DNA from: Streptomyces cynarae
Lineage (GTDB): Bacteria > Actinomycetota > Actinomycetes > Streptomycetales > Streptomycetaceae
Reading direction: 5' to 3'
NCBI RefSeq assembly: GCF_025642135.1
Contig: NZ_CP106793.1
Span: forward strand, 2,897,001 to 2,961,000
Length of the DNA: 64,000 nucleotides
Below the pieces are notes generated by a model. That model had not been told where the DNA came from, did no database searches, and worked only from the letters and a program-made list of their open reading frames with translations. Position 1 is the first letter of the stretch. The number at the start of each line of letters is the position of its first letter. The position numbers were made by a program, and so were the translations under genes. Below, piece after piece: positions 36,080-44,557 of this stretch.

Positions 36080-36219
36080 ACGCGGGACAGGTGGTGGGCC
36101 GGTCCGGCCCCGGGCCGCTTGCGCACGACCAGCCGGACGGCCTCCGCCATGTCCTGCTGCCGGTACTCGTACTCCAGCACGACCTCGGGCCCCCGCTGCT
36201 CCACGGTCTGCTCGGTCAC
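36076..36219 (-). CDS. Tiny coupled gene upstream of the small membrane protein
   Basis: A 47-residue charged soluble protein that starts TEQTVEQRGPEVVLEYEYRQ after the initiator. The GTG at 36219 is preceded by GGGGAGGGG. GC-biased third positions and the ATGA overlap with the next gene support real coding. No family is recognised; it is shorter than most gene finders accept. Confidence 0.65.
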   Translation of the reverse strand: MTEQTVEQRGPEVVLEYEYRQQDMAEAVRLVVRKRPGAGPAHHLSRV

Positions 36220-36288
36220 GGCCCCTCCCCGTCTCTTCGAATGACGAGCCGTGATCGTAACCGCAGGTCGGGACAGCCGGCCCCGGGC

Positions 36289-37122
36289 CTACTCCTGCTT
36301 GCCCTCCATCGCCAGCAGCTCCTCGTTCGGGATCGCGCCGCCGAAGCGGCGGTCGCGGGAGGCGTACTCGACGCATGCCCGCCACAGGTCCCGCCGGTCG
36401 AAGTCCGGCCACAGCACGTCCTGGAAGACCATCTCGGCGTAGGCGCTCTGCCACAGCAGGTAGTTGGAGGTGCGCTGCTCGCCGCTCGGGCGCAGGAACA
36501 GGTCGACGTCCGGCATGTCCGGGTAGTACAGGTGCTTGGCGACCGTCTTCTCGTTGACCTTCGACGGGTCGAGCCGGCCGGCCTTGACCTCCTCCGCGAT
36601 GGCCTGCACCGCGTCCGCGATCTCCGCGCGGCCGCCGTAGTTCATGCAGAAGTACAGCGTGAGCCGGTCGTTGCCCTTGGTCTGCTCCTGGGCGACCTGG
36701 AGCTCCTTGGCGACGGACTTCCACAGCCGGGGCATACGGCCCACCCAGCGCACCCGCACGCCCAGTTCGTCGAGCGTGTCGCGGGTCTTGCGGATGAAGT
36801 CGCGGTTGAAGTTCATCAGGAAGCGGACCTCGTCGGGCGAGCGCTTCCAGTTCTCGGTGGAGAAGGCGTACAGCGAGATGCTGCCGACGCCCATCTCGAT
36901 CGCACCCTGCAGCACGTCCAGCACCCGCTCGGCACCGACCTTGTGCCCCTCGGTGCGCGGCAGCCCGCGCTGCTTGGCCCACCGCCCGTTCCCGTCCATG
37001 ACGATCGCCACATGGTTCGGGACCAGCTCCCCGGGGAGCTTCGGAGGCCGCGCGCCGGACGGGTGCGGCTCCGGCGTCCTGTACTCCCGGCGCTGGCGCC
37101 CCAGAAACCCGCGTACGGCCAT
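36289..37122 (-). CDS. uppS: Isoprenyl transferase (undecaprenyl diphosphate synthase type)
   Basis: A 277-residue cis-prenyltransferase that makes long-chain polyprenyl diphosphate, the lipid carrier for cell wall building. It has the catalytic [21 protein letters not shown] (~residues 40-60), [12 protein letters not shown] (~84), [16 protein letters not shown] (~212) and the C-terminal [17 protein letters not shown]. The ATG at 37122 is chosen, preceded by GAGGAG; the longer in-frame reading runs through repetitive DNA. It lies immediately downstream of recO, as in many actinobacteria. Confidence 0.95.
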   Translation of the reverse strand: MAVRGFLGRQRREYRTPEPHPSGARPPKLPGELVPNHVAIVMDGNGRWAKQRGLPRTEGHKVGAERVLDVLQGAIEMGVGSISLYAFSTENWKRSPDEVRFLMNFNRDFIRKTRDTLDELGVRVRWVGRMPRLWKSVAKELQVAQEQTKGNDRLTLYFCMNYGGRAEIADAVQAIAEEVKAGRLDPSKVNEKTVAKHLYYPDMPDVDLFLRPSGEQRTSNYLLWQSAYAEMVFQDVLWPDFDRRDLWRACVEYASRDRRFGGAIPNEELLAMEGKQE

Positions 37123-37129
37123 GTGCTTC

Positions 37130-37207
37130 TCGCTCCTCGGTTCTTCGCTCTGTTCGCTTCTTCGGTCTGTTCGCTCTGTCGCTCTGTCGCTCTGTCGGTC
37201 TGCCGAG
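37130..37207. repeat. Degenerate TCGCTCTG octamer repeat between recO and uppS
   Basis: About nine imperfect copies of an 8-9 base unit (TTCGCTCTG, TCGCTCTG, TTCGGTCTG) fill most of the 110-base gap between recO and uppS. Confidence 0.75.
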
Positions 37208-37232
37208 TCGACAGCTGTGACGCCGCGTCGCT

Positions 37233-37979
37233 CTACTGCTCCACGTACCGCAGCGAGCGCAGTCCCCGCTCCAGGTGCCAGTGCAGATACGCAGACACGA
37301 GCCCGCTGCCCTCCCGGACGTACCGCGCCTCGCACGCGTCCGCGGTCTCCCAGTCTCCCGTCAGCAGCGCGCCGAGCAGTTCCAGGGCCTGCGGCGAGGG
37401 TACGACGCTGCCGGGCACCCGGCAGTCGGCGCACACGGACCCGCCCGAGGCGACCGAGAAGAAGCGGTTCGGCCCGGGCATGCCGCACTTCGCGCAGTCG
37501 CCGAAGCTGGGCGCGTAGCCGTTGACGGCGAGGGAGCGCAGCAGGAAGGCGTCCAGGACGAGGTGCGGCGCGTGCTCACCACGGGCGAGCGTCCTCAGGC
37601 CCCCGACCAGCAGCAGGTACTGCTGGACGGCCGGCTCCCCCTCATGGTCGGTGAACCGCTCGGCGGTCTCCAGCATGGCGGTCCCGGCGGTGTACCGGGC
37701 GTAATCGGTGACGATCCCACCGCCGTAGGGGGCGATGGTCTCGCTCTGCGTGCACAGCGGCAGCCCCCGCCCGACCAGCTCGCTCCCGCGCGCGAAGAAC
37801 TGCACGTCCACGTGTGAGAACGGCTCCAGCCTGGCCCCGAACTTCGACTTCGTCCGGCGCACCCCGCGGGCCACGGCGCGTACGCGTCCGTGACCCCGCG
37901 TGAGCAGCGTGATGATCCGGTCCGCCTCACCCAGCTTCTGGGTGCGCAGCACGATGCCGTCGTCGCGGAACAGACTCAT
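37233..37979 (-). CDS. recO: DNA repair protein RecO
   Basis: A 248-residue recombination mediator of the RecFOR pathway. It has an N-terminal OB fold ([28 protein letters not shown] region) with the basic patch [21 protein letters not shown], and a helical C-terminal domain. The zinc-type Cys4 cluster is CAKCGMPG (~162) and VCADCR (~183). The ATG at 37979 is the usual start in the family; an ATG three codons earlier is possible. Downstream is uppS. Confidence 0.95.
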   Translation of the reverse strand: MSLFRDDGIVLRTQKLGEADRIITLLTRGHGRVRAVARGVRRTKSKFGARLEPFSHVDVQFFARGSELVGRGLPLCTQSETIAPYGGGIVTDYARYTAGTAMLETAERFTDHEGEPAVQQYLLLVGGLRTLARGEHAPHLVLDAFLLRSLAVNGYAPSFGDCAKCGMPGPNRFFSVASGGSVCADCRVPGSVVPSPQALELLGALLTGDWETADACEARYVREGSGLVSAYLHWHLERGLRSLRYVEQ

Positions 37980-38023
37980 GGGGTCCATTCTCGCCTACGG
38001 CGGACCCGCCTCGGGCCGGGTCC

Positions 38024-38245
38024 TCAAGGGACCTCACCGCGGCTGCGTGCGTTGGCGTACGCGGTGGCGGCCCGCAGGCGCTCGGCCGGCGTCGCGGGGC
38101 GCACGGCCTCCGGTTCGACGTCCCACTCCTTGCCCCCGCCGTACGGCCTCAGCTGTACGTAGGGGCCCTCGTGCCCCATGACGACGCCCACCCTCCCGGT
38201 GCGGGTGTCGACGGCGTACGACCCGATCGGCGGCTTCTTCTTCAT
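38024..38245 (-). CDS. Small conserved protein, SH3-like fold suspected
   Basis: 73 residues, basic N-terminus (MKKKPPIGSYAVDTRTGRVG) and a short beta-rich body VVMGHEGPYVQLRPYGGGKEW. Its ATG overlaps the upstream gene's TGA by four bases. Genes of this kind often accompany XRE/DUF397 pairs in Streptomyces. No biochemical role is known. Confidence 0.75.
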   Translation of the reverse strand: MKKKPPIGSYAVDTRTGRVGVVMGHEGPYVQLRPYGGGKEWDVEPEAVRPATPAERLRAATAYANARSRGEVP

Positions 38246-38493
38246 CGCGCCTCCGCCGCCGGCCGCGCCCGCAGCGCCGCCGCGAGCCGGGCGGCGACAT
38301 CGACGGAACAGCCGCCCAATTCCACCAGCGGACAGGGCGTCTCCCGAGCCAGACTTGCCGGGTCGAGCCGGAGCGACGGCAATGTGATTCCGGCGCTCGC
38401 GAGCGCAGCCCGCAATTCCTTCACTGTCTCCTCCGCCTCTTCGACGCGGTGCGCCGAGTCTCGTCCCCCGAGTGATACGTGTACTGCAGTCAC
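38242..38493 (-). CDS. Small conserved hypothetical protein
   Basis: 83 residues. After a short strand TAVHVSLGGRDS comes a helix EEAEETVKELRAALASAG, then a segment with two Cys (TPCPLVELGGCSVD). The GTG at 38493 is preceded by GGGGAG. It is coupled to the 73-residue gene and divergent from the XRE regulator, suggesting a four-gene regulatory module with the DUF397 gene. Confidence 0.72.
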   Translation of the reverse strand: MTAVHVSLGGRDSAHRVEEAEETVKELRAALASAGITLPSLRLDPASLARETPCPLVELGGCSVDVAARLAAALRARPAAEAR

Positions 38494-38609
38494 CGTGCTC
38501 CCCTTCCCCGTGCAATTTCACGCTTCGCATCTCCATGGTGACGCTCTGCATCTACACTCGACAGGTGTCTGTGCCCTACAAGTGCGAGGCAGCGGGGGTG
38601 CGTTGCGCC

Positions 38610-39443
38610 ATGGCCAACGGTGCGCGGCAGGCGGCATGGGAGTTCTTCGGTGCCGAGCTGAAGCGGCGACGGGAGAACGCGGGGTTCACCCAGGCGGCGC
38701 TTGGGGCGCGTGTTTTCGTATCGGGCGGCTACATCGGCCAATTCGAACAGGCGATTCGCAAACCCCAGTTGGACGTGGCACAGCGGATCGACGAGATCCT
38801 GCAAACCGAGGGCTTTTTCGAGCGGACGTGGCGAAAGCTCATTGATGACGCGAGATATGCGGATTATTTCGCGGAGGTGGTGGAGCTCGAGCGGACGGCG
38901 ACGAAGATCTGCGAGTTCGCGCCTGCGCTGGTGCCGGGGTTGTTGCAGACGGCCGAGTACACGCGGGCCGTGACCTTGGCGAGCAACCCGTTCGTCACCG
39001 AGGAGTACATCCAGGAGAAGGTGGCCGCTCGTGTGGAGCGCGCGCAGGTCCTGGCTGACGCCACAGGCCCCGTGTACTGGGTGATCCTGCACGAGCACGT
39101 GGTGCGCATCCCGGTGGGCGGCGGTGCCGAGATGGCGGCACAGTTGGACCACATCGCAGAACTGGCGCGGCAGCGCAGGGCCCTGGTGCAGGTGCTGCCG
39201 ACGAGCGCGGGCGCCTACCCGCTCATGGGCCGCATGGTCACGCTCTTCGAGTTCGAGGACGCGCCGCCAACCGCCTATACAGAGGCGGTGTATTCGGGGA
39301 GCCTGCTCGATGATCCGGCCCTGGTGAAGCGTGTACAGGGGGCATACGATCTGCTCAGGGCCGCCGCACTGCCGCCGAAGGCGTCCCTCGCCCTGATCGA
39401 GTCGGCGGCGGAGGACCACAGACGATGCGCGGGTACGACCTGA
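38610..39443 (+). CDS. XRE-family regulator with DUF5753 domain
   Basis: A 277-residue helix-turn-helix protein. The DNA-binding part (residues ~8-70) shows FFGAELKRRRENAGFTQAALGARVFVSGGYIGQFEQ. The rest is the DUF5753 domain, with FAPALVPGLLQTAEYTRA (~110) and VLPTSAGAYPLMGRMVTLFEF (~190). Such proteins pair with DUF397 partners and are linked to development and secondary metabolism in Streptomyces. The ATG at 38610 is used. An in-frame GTG at 38565, six bases after TACACT, could be a leaderless start. The 3' end overlaps the DUF397 gene by 19 bases. Confidence 0.9.
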   Translation: MANGARQAAWEFFGAELKRRRENAGFTQAALGARVFVSGGYIGQFEQAIRKPQLDVAQRIDEILQTEGFFERTWRKLIDDARYADYFAEVVELERTATKICEFAPALVPGLLQTAEYTRAVTLASNPFVTEEYIQEKVAARVERAQVLADATGPVYWVILHEHVVRIPVGGGAEMAAQLDHIAELARQRRALVQVLPTSAGAYPLMGRMVTLFEFEDAPPTAYTEAVYSGSLLDDPALVKRVQGAYDLLRAAALPPKASLALIESAAEDHRRCAGTT

Positions 39444-39631
39444 GCAACGCCCGTTGGCGCAAAAGCAGCTACAGCGACGACAACGGTGGTAGCTGCGTCG
39501 AAGTCGCCGACGGAGTCCCCGGTGTCGTCCCCGTCCGGGACAGCAAGGTGCCCGGAGGTCCCGTGGTGCTCGTGAGCCCGGCCGCCTGGACGGCGTTCGT
39601 GCGCGGACCGGTGATCTCGCGCACGAGCTGA
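39425..39631 (+). CDS. DUF397 domain protein
   Basis: 68 residues with the full DUF397 pattern: ARWRKSSYSDDNGGSCVEVA, VRDSKVPGGPVV and a final W..FV. These small partners are thought to bind or restrain the neighbouring XRE protein, in some cases like an antitoxin or anti-regulator. It is translated from within the end of the XRE gene. Confidence 0.92.
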   Translation: MRGYDLSNARWRKSSYSDDNGGSCVEVADGVPGVVPVRDSKVPGGPVVLVSPAAWTAFVRGPVISRTS

Positions 39632-39638
39632 CACCGTT

Positions 39639-39673
39639 GGGCTGACGGGCCGCAGACAACGACCCGTCAGCCC
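39639..39673. terminator. Terminator between DUF397 and FG-GAP genes
   Basis: Perfect 11-bp arms GGGCTGACGGG / CCCGTCAGCCC with a 13-nt loop in the gap between convergent genes; it can serve both. Confidence 0.8.
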
Positions 39674-39692
39674 GTCTCGTCGATGCGTACCG

Positions 39693-40640
39693 CTACAGCA
39701 GGTTGTACGCCTGGAACCCGCTGCCGATCTTGACCGGCTTCTGGAACACGGACTGGGTGTTGCCCGTGCCCGAGTACCGGAGCAGGTCGCCGTTCGGCTT
39801 GCGAGCGATCAGGTCCGGCTTTCCGTCGGCGTCGAGGTCGCCGACCGACAGCAGCCGGTCGTACGTGTTCCAGCCGCCGCCGATCCTCGTACGGGGAGCG
39901 AACGGGGCCTGGTAGTCGCCGGTGCCCTTGTAGAGCCACAGGACGCCGGACTTGTCCCGAGCGACGATGTCGGCCCTTCCGTCACCGGTCAGATCACCCT
40001 GGCCGGCGATCTGGGTGTACTGGCCCCAGCCTTGGCCGATACGTTTCCGCGAGGTGAGCTTTCCGTCCGGGTAGGCGAGGTACTCCCACAGAACACCGGC
40101 CTTGTCGACGCCGATGAGGTCGGCCTCCTTGGCTCCCGCGAGGTTTCCGGGGGAGAGGACCGTGGTGTAGATGTTCCAGCCCGTGCCGACATGGTTGGTG
40201 TGCATGTCGAGGTGGTCATCGATCCACAGGTAGTCCAGCTTCCCGTCCTTGTAGAGGTACCAGGTGCCGTCGCTCCACCCGTCCTTGTCGTTGTCGACAT
40301 CGATCGAGTCGGCGAAGGCTTCGAAGGTGACCCCCACGTCTTCGCGGGGCTCGAAACCGCCCTTGCGGTCCGTGAAGTACAGGTACAGCTCTGCGGTCCG
40401 CTTGTGAACGGCCGTCAGCGCAAAGCTGGGCGTCTCCACCGTGCCGTCCGCGCGGACGCGCGGACCCAGGCTCTGGACGCCCCGGGCCTGCTGCTGTGCC
40501 CCGGCCGCGGTACGCGTCCGGGCGGCCCCGGCCGGGTCGCCGGAGGCGGAGGCCGTACCGGCCGTGGTGGCCATCACGGCCGTGACGGCGGTGGCGGCCA
40601 GTGCGCCCCGAAACGCACGCCGACGTCGGGCAATGATCAT
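39693..40640 (-). CDS. Secreted FG-GAP/VCBS repeat protein
   Basis: A 315-residue exported protein. A twin-Arg-like basic start IIARRRRAF is followed by a hydrophobic core and ASA cleavage near residue 33. The mature part holds beta-propeller-type repeats with calcium-binding loops of the form D-x-D-x-D-G-x-x-D: DVDNDKDGWSDG (~115), GDLTGDGRADIVARDKSG (~216) and GDLDADGKPDLIARKPNG (~268). These often stabilise extracellular or surface proteins. There is no catalytic domain. The ATG at 40640 follows GGGGGA. Function unknown. Confidence 0.87.
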   Translation of the reverse strand: MIIARRRRAFRGALAATAVTAVMATTAGTASASGDPAGAARTRTAAGAQQQARGVQSLGPRVRADGTVETPSFALTAVHKRTAELYLYFTDRKGGFEPREDVGVTFEAFADSIDVDNDKDGWSDGTWYLYKDGKLDYLWIDDHLDMHTNHVGTGWNIYTTVLSPGNLAGAKEADLIGVDKAGVLWEYLAYPDGKLTSRKRIGQGWGQYTQIAGQGDLTGDGRADIVARDKSGVLWLYKGTGDYQAPFAPRTRIGGGWNTYDRLLSVGDLDADGKPDLIARKPNGDLLRYSGTGNTQSVFQKPVKIGSGFQAYNLL

Positions 40641-40812
40641 GAATGTTCCCCCTGCGATGTACTGAACGGCACATGTCATGTGCCACATGGTCGTCAGCAG
40701 CTTCTCACAAGGGCCTCACAAGACTCATCGGATTTCCCCAGCAATCGGCAACGCCGCACCGCCGCCCCAGAAGCGCGCCCGACCCCGCACCGTGCGGGCG
40801 GAGCCGAACGCC

Positions 40813-41466
40813 CTACCCCACCGACACCAGCCCCGCCTCGTACGCCGTGATCACCAGCTGGACGCGGTCCCTCGCGTCCAACTTGGTCAGCAGGCGGGTC
40901 AGGTACGTCTTCGCCGTGGCCACGCTGATGCACAGTTCGGCCGCTATCTCCGCGTTGGACAGGCCGGAGCCGACCAGGGTGAGGACTTCGCGCTCCCGGT
41001 CCGTGATGCCCCTCAGGTCGCGGCGGTTGGGGGCCGGTCCGGGGCGGGCCGCGAAGTCCTGGATCAGGCGGCGGGTCACGCCGGGGGCCAACAGCGCGTC
41101 GCCGGAAGCCACCACCCGCACCGCCCCGATGATGTCGTCCAGCGCCATGTCCTTGACCAGGAACCCGGACGCGCCCGCGCGCAGCGCCCCGTACACGTAA
41201 TCGTCGTCGTCGAAGGTCGTCAGGACCACGATCCGTGTGTCCGTCGGCCCGGCGGTGATGCGGCGCGTCGCGTCGATGCCGTCCACCTGCGGCATACGGA
41301 TGTCCATCACCACGACGTCCGGGCGCAGTTCCTCCGTCAGCGTCACCGCCTCCTCACCCGTGGCCGCCTCGCCCACCACCTCCAGGTCGTCGATCTCCTC
41401 CATCACCATCCGCAGCGCCGTACGGATCAACTGCTGGTCGTCGGCGAGGACCACCCGGACCGTCAT
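40813..41466 (-). CDS. NarL/LuxR-type response regulator
   Basis: A 217-residue two-component regulator. The receiver domain (1-120) contains acidic VVLADDQ, the phosphoacceptor Asp in VVVMDIRMPQ (~54) and Lys in LVKDMA (~105). The C-terminal LuxR helix-turn-helix contains LTDRERE-like ITDREREVLTLVGSGLSNAEIAAELCISVATAKTYL. The ATG overlaps the kinase stop (ATGA), so it is the second gene of a kinase-regulator pair. The divergent ABC exporter across the promoter region is its likely target. Confidence 0.95.
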   Translation of the reverse strand: MTVRVVLADDQQLIRTALRMVMEEIDDLEVVGEAATGEEAVTLTEELRPDVVVMDIRMPQVDGIDATRRITAGPTDTRIVVLTTFDDDDYVYGALRAGASGFLVKDMALDDIIGAVRVVASGDALLAPGVTRRLIQDFAARPGPAPNRRDLRGITDREREVLTLVGSGLSNAEIAAELCISVATAKTYLTRLLTKLDARDRVQLVITAYEAGLVSVG

Positions 41467-42665
41467 CGGACGCCCTCCGGTACCGGCAGCCGCGCCGCCA
41501 CCCGGTAGCCGCCCTCCGGGCGGGGAGCCGCGCTGAACTCCCCGTGCAGCAGCGCGACCCGTTCCCGCATGCCCGCCAGGCCGAAGCCGGTGTCCGTCGA
41601 CGTGCCGCGGCCCCGCCCGTCGTCCGTCACCTCGAGGGCGAGCACGTCGTCGGCGTAGTCCACGGTCACCCGGCAGGCGTCCGTACCGGAGTGCCGTACG
41701 ACGTTGGTGACGGACTCCTGGATGATCCGGAACGCCGACAGGTCGAGGTCGGGGGGAAGGGGGCGGGGCTCGCCCAGCCGCCGCACCTCCACGCGCACCC
41801 CCGCTGCCGTCGTCTCGGCGGCGAGGCGGTCGACGTCGTCCAGGCCGGCGGTCGGCACCGCCTCCGTGCCGTCCCCGTGGCCCACGTCAGCCGCCCGCAG
41901 CGCGACCAGCATCCGCCGCAGCCCGGCCAGCGTCTCCCGGCCCGTCGTCTCCACCGCCCGCATCGCCTCGCGTGCCGCCTCGGGCCGGGTCGCCGCCACC
42001 CGGGCCGCCGCGCCCGCCTGGAGGGCGATGATGCCGATGCTGTGGGCCACGGTGTCGTGCATCTCGCGGGCTATGCGCAGCCGTTCCTCCGTCACCGCCT
42101 GCGCGGCGGTCTGCGCGCGGACGCGCTCCGCGTGTTCATGTGCCTGGTACGCGGAGTTGCCGAGCAGCCAGGCGATCGCGGTGACCAGCGCCACCGCCAG
42201 CTCCGCCGATGTGCTGACGCCCCATCCGCGCAGCAGCCGCGTGGCCTCGTACACCACGAGTGTGACGAGTGCCATCACCAGTGCGATGGCCGCGGTCCGG
42301 CGCGGGCGGGTCGCCGCGATGAAGTACAGCGCCAGCATGGCCGCGAGGTACTGCGTCATCGGGATCCCGCCCGCCGCCAGGTCGGTCGTCTCGAAGACCG
42401 AGGCCAGGATCAGCAGGGCCAGAGCCAGGAGCGGTCTGCGGACCAGCAGGCGACTGCCGTACAGCGCGGCGGCCGTGGACAGCACGGTGATCGTCACGCC
42501 GTCCCAGCGGTAGAGCTGAGCGGCGGGCCATTTCTCGGGTTCCAGCTCACCGGGCAGTCTGACCCGCGTCAGCAGCGTGAACAGTGTGCTCGCGAACCAC
42601 ACAAGCGCGATCCACGCGCCCGGCGGCACACGCTTGAGCGGGGGCAGCGGTGGAGTGGCGGGCAT
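41463..42665 (-). CDS. Sensor histidine kinase (HisKA_3 family)
   Basis: A 400-residue membrane kinase. About five to six N-terminal helices (residues ~18-170) form the sensor. The dimerisation/phosphoacceptor helix is RLRIAREMHDTVAHSIGIIALQ (His ~ residue 202), and the HATPase domain carries LEVTDDGRGRG and GFGLAGMRERV. There is no large extracellular loop, so it probably senses a membrane signal, as kinases next to ABC exporters often do. It is transcribed divergently from the ABC genes. Confidence 0.94.
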   Translation of the reverse strand: MPATPPLPPLKRVPPGAWIALVWFASTLFTLLTRVRLPGELEPEKWPAAQLYRWDGVTITVLSTAAALYGSRLLVRRPLLALALLILASVFETTDLAAGGIPMTQYLAAMLALYFIAATRPRRTAAIALVMALVTLVVYEATRLLRGWGVSTSAELAVALVTAIAWLLGNSAYQAHEHAERVRAQTAAQAVTEERLRIAREMHDTVAHSIGIIALQAGAAARVAATRPEAAREAMRAVETTGRETLAGLRRMLVALRAADVGHGDGTEAVPTAGLDDVDRLAAETTAAGVRVEVRRLGEPRPLPPDLDLSAFRIIQESVTNVVRHSGTDACRVTVDYADDVLALEVTDDGRGRGTSTDTGFGLAGMRERVALLHGEFSAAPRPEGGYRVAARLPVPEGVR

Positions 42666-42702
42666 GCCGTGATCGTAGGTGCGTGCGCTGCCGAGGTCAT
42701 CG

Positions 42703-42726
42703 GACCGTGGACGTACAACCACGGTC
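42703..42726. promoter_or_regulatory. Palindrome between the two-component system and the ABC exporter
   Basis: GACCGTGG-N8-CCACGGTC, perfect 8-bp arms, centred between divergent start codons. This is a plausible binding site for the NarL-type regulator controlling both units. Confidence 0.6.
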
Positions 42727-42797
42727 GACAACCGTCCGCCGCGAGTGTCAGCGGCGGGGCGATGCCCCGCCCGGCCCGCCCGCGCCACCGTGGTCCC

Positions 42798-43712
42798 GTG
42801 ATCGAAGTCAGCAAACTCACCAGACGCTACGGCGACACCACCGCCGTCCGCGACCTCTCCTTCACCGTCCGCCCCGGCCACGTCACCGGCTTCCTCGGCC
42901 CGAACGGCGCCGGCAAGACGACCACCCTGCGCATGCTGCTCGGTCTCATCGAGCCGACCTCCGGCACCGCGACCGTCAGCGGGCACTCCTTCCGCCGGCA
43001 TCCGCGCGGGCTGCACCACGTCGGTGCCCTCCTCGACGCCGGTGACGTGCACGGCGGCCGTTCAGCCCGGGCGCACCTGCACGCGCTGGCCCGCAGCAAC
43101 GGCATCCCCACGCGTCGCGTGGACGAAGTCCTCACCGAGGTGGGGCTCACGGGTGCCGCCGCCCGGCGCCGGATCGGCGGCTACTCGCTCGGCATGAAGC
43201 AGCGCCTCGGTATCGCCACCGCACTGCTCGGCGACCCGCCCGTCCTCCTCTTCGACGAACCGCTCAACGGGCTCGACCCGGAAGGGGTGTTGTGGGTGAG
43301 GCAGCTCTTCCGCAGGCTCGCCGCCGAAGGACGTACCGTCTTCGTCTCGAGCCATCTCATGTCCGAGATGGAGCACACCGCCGACGAGTTGGTGGTCATC
43401 GGCCGGGGCGAACTGATCGCCGCCGAGAGCCTCGACGAGTTCGCCGCGCGCGGCACCCAGCCCACCGTGACCGTGCGGACGCCCGACGCCGGTGCTCTGG
43501 CCGCGCTGCTGTCGGCCGAGGGCGCGGCCGTGGTGCCGTACGACACCGAGACACTGAAGGTCGCCGGGGTCGACTCGGTACGGATCGGGGAGATCGCCCA
43601 CGAACACCGGTTCCTTCTGTGGGAGCTGGCCGCCCAGGCCGCCTCCCTGGAGGCGGCGTTCATGGAACTGACCGCCGACAGCGTCGAATACCTCGCCGGA
43701 GAGTCCCGATGA
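42798..43712 (+). CDS. ABC transporter ATP-binding protein
   Basis: A 304-residue ATPase of the drug/bacteriocin exporter type. It has Walker A GPNGAGKTT (~residue 37), signature YSLGMKQRLGIA (~132; S-L-G-M-K rather than LSGGQ, common in this subfamily), Walker B VLLFDEP (~153) and the switch His in VSSHLMSEME. The C-terminal ~80 residues form a regulatory domain. The GTG at 42798 starts IEVSKLTRRYG. Its stop overlaps the permease start (ATGA). Confidence 0.93.
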   Translation: MIEVSKLTRRYGDTTAVRDLSFTVRPGHVTGFLGPNGAGKTTTLRMLLGLIEPTSGTATVSGHSFRRHPRGLHHVGALLDAGDVHGGRSARAHLHALARSNGIPTRRVDEVLTEVGLTGAAARRRIGGYSLGMKQRLGIATALLGDPPVLLFDEPLNGLDPEGVLWVRQLFRRLAAEGRTVFVSSHLMSEMEHTADELVVIGRGELIAAESLDEFAARGTQPTVTVRTPDAGALAALLSAEGAAVVPYDTETLKVAGVDSVRIGEIAHEHRFLLWELAAQAASLEAAFMELTADSVEYLAGESR

Positions 43713-44542
43713 CGACCGCCCTCGCCCTGCCCGCCGCCCGATTCACCGATCTGCTCGCCGCCGAGTGGATCAAGCTGCGTTCGCTGCGCTCCACGTACTG
43801 GGCGCTCGGCGCCAGCGGCCTCAGCGTCGTCGCCTTCAATGCCAACGCGGCCCGCGCCGACTACGCCAACTATCCGCACTACAACGGGATCATGCGGGCC
43901 CACTTCGTCGACATCGCACTGCGGGACGCATTCACCGCCGGCGCCGCCATGATCCTCGTCCTCGCGGTCGCAGGCATCGGCGCCATCACCGTCGTCGGGG
44001 AGTACTCGACGGGCCTGATCCGTACGACCTTCGCGGCCGTCCCGGACCGGCGGGCGCTGATGACCGCGAAGGTCGTCGTCCTGACCGCCGTCATGACGGT
44101 GTTCGGCGCCGTCGTCGCGGGCGCCTCGTTCGCGGTGACGCAAGCCGTCCTCGACGGGCGCGGTCAGGGCGTGTCGATCAGTCATCCGGGCGCGTTGCGG
44201 GTCGTCGTGGCGTCGGCGCTGCTGGCCCCGGTGTGTGCCCTGGTCGGCATGGGTCTGGGCGCGCTGATCCGGCACAGCGCGACGACCATGGTGCTCACCG
44301 TGTTCGTCCTGCTGCTCCTGCCGACGATGGTCACCGAGCGCTACCACTGGACGGCCTGTGTCCGGAACGCCCTCCCCTTCAACGCCTGGGACCGTCTGGT
44401 CGACATCGGCTACGGGCATGACCCGTTCACCCTGGCATCGCGCTATCCGACGACGGTGACGGGCGGCTGGATCGTGTTCGCGGCGTGGTCCCTCGTGGCG
44501 GCGGTCGTCGCGGTGGTCACCGTGGACCGCCGCGACGTGTGA
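43709..44542 (+). CDS. ABC transporter permease (ABC-2 type)
   Basis: A 277-residue membrane subunit. It starts with a cytoplasmic segment containing AEWIKLRSLRSTYWAL, the usual entry to the first helix. About six helices follow, including GAAMILVLAVAGIGAITVVGEYSTGLIRTTFAAVP, where the conserved E-x(3)-G signature reads GEYSTGLIR. It pairs with the ATPase, probably exporting a lipid-soluble drug, peptide or lipid. Regulation by the divergent two-component system is inferred. Confidence 0.92.
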   Translation: MTTALALPAARFTDLLAAEWIKLRSLRSTYWALGASGLSVVAFNANAARADYANYPHYNGIMRAHFVDIALRDAFTAGAAMILVLAVAGIGAITVVGEYSTGLIRTTFAAVPDRRALMTAKVVVLTAVMTVFGAVVAGASFAVTQAVLDGRGQGVSISHPGALRVVVASALLAPVCALVGMGLGALIRHSATTMVLTVFVLLLLPTMVTERYHWTACVRNALPFNAWDRLVDIGYGHDPFTLASRYPTTVTGGWIVFAAWSLVAAVVAVVTVDRRDV

Positions 44543-44557
44543 CGTGCGGCGTACCGC

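Noticed and set aside
42826..43150. Minus-strand frame inside the ABC ATPase gene
   Set aside because: Shadow of the plus-strand gene, no motif and no start signal.
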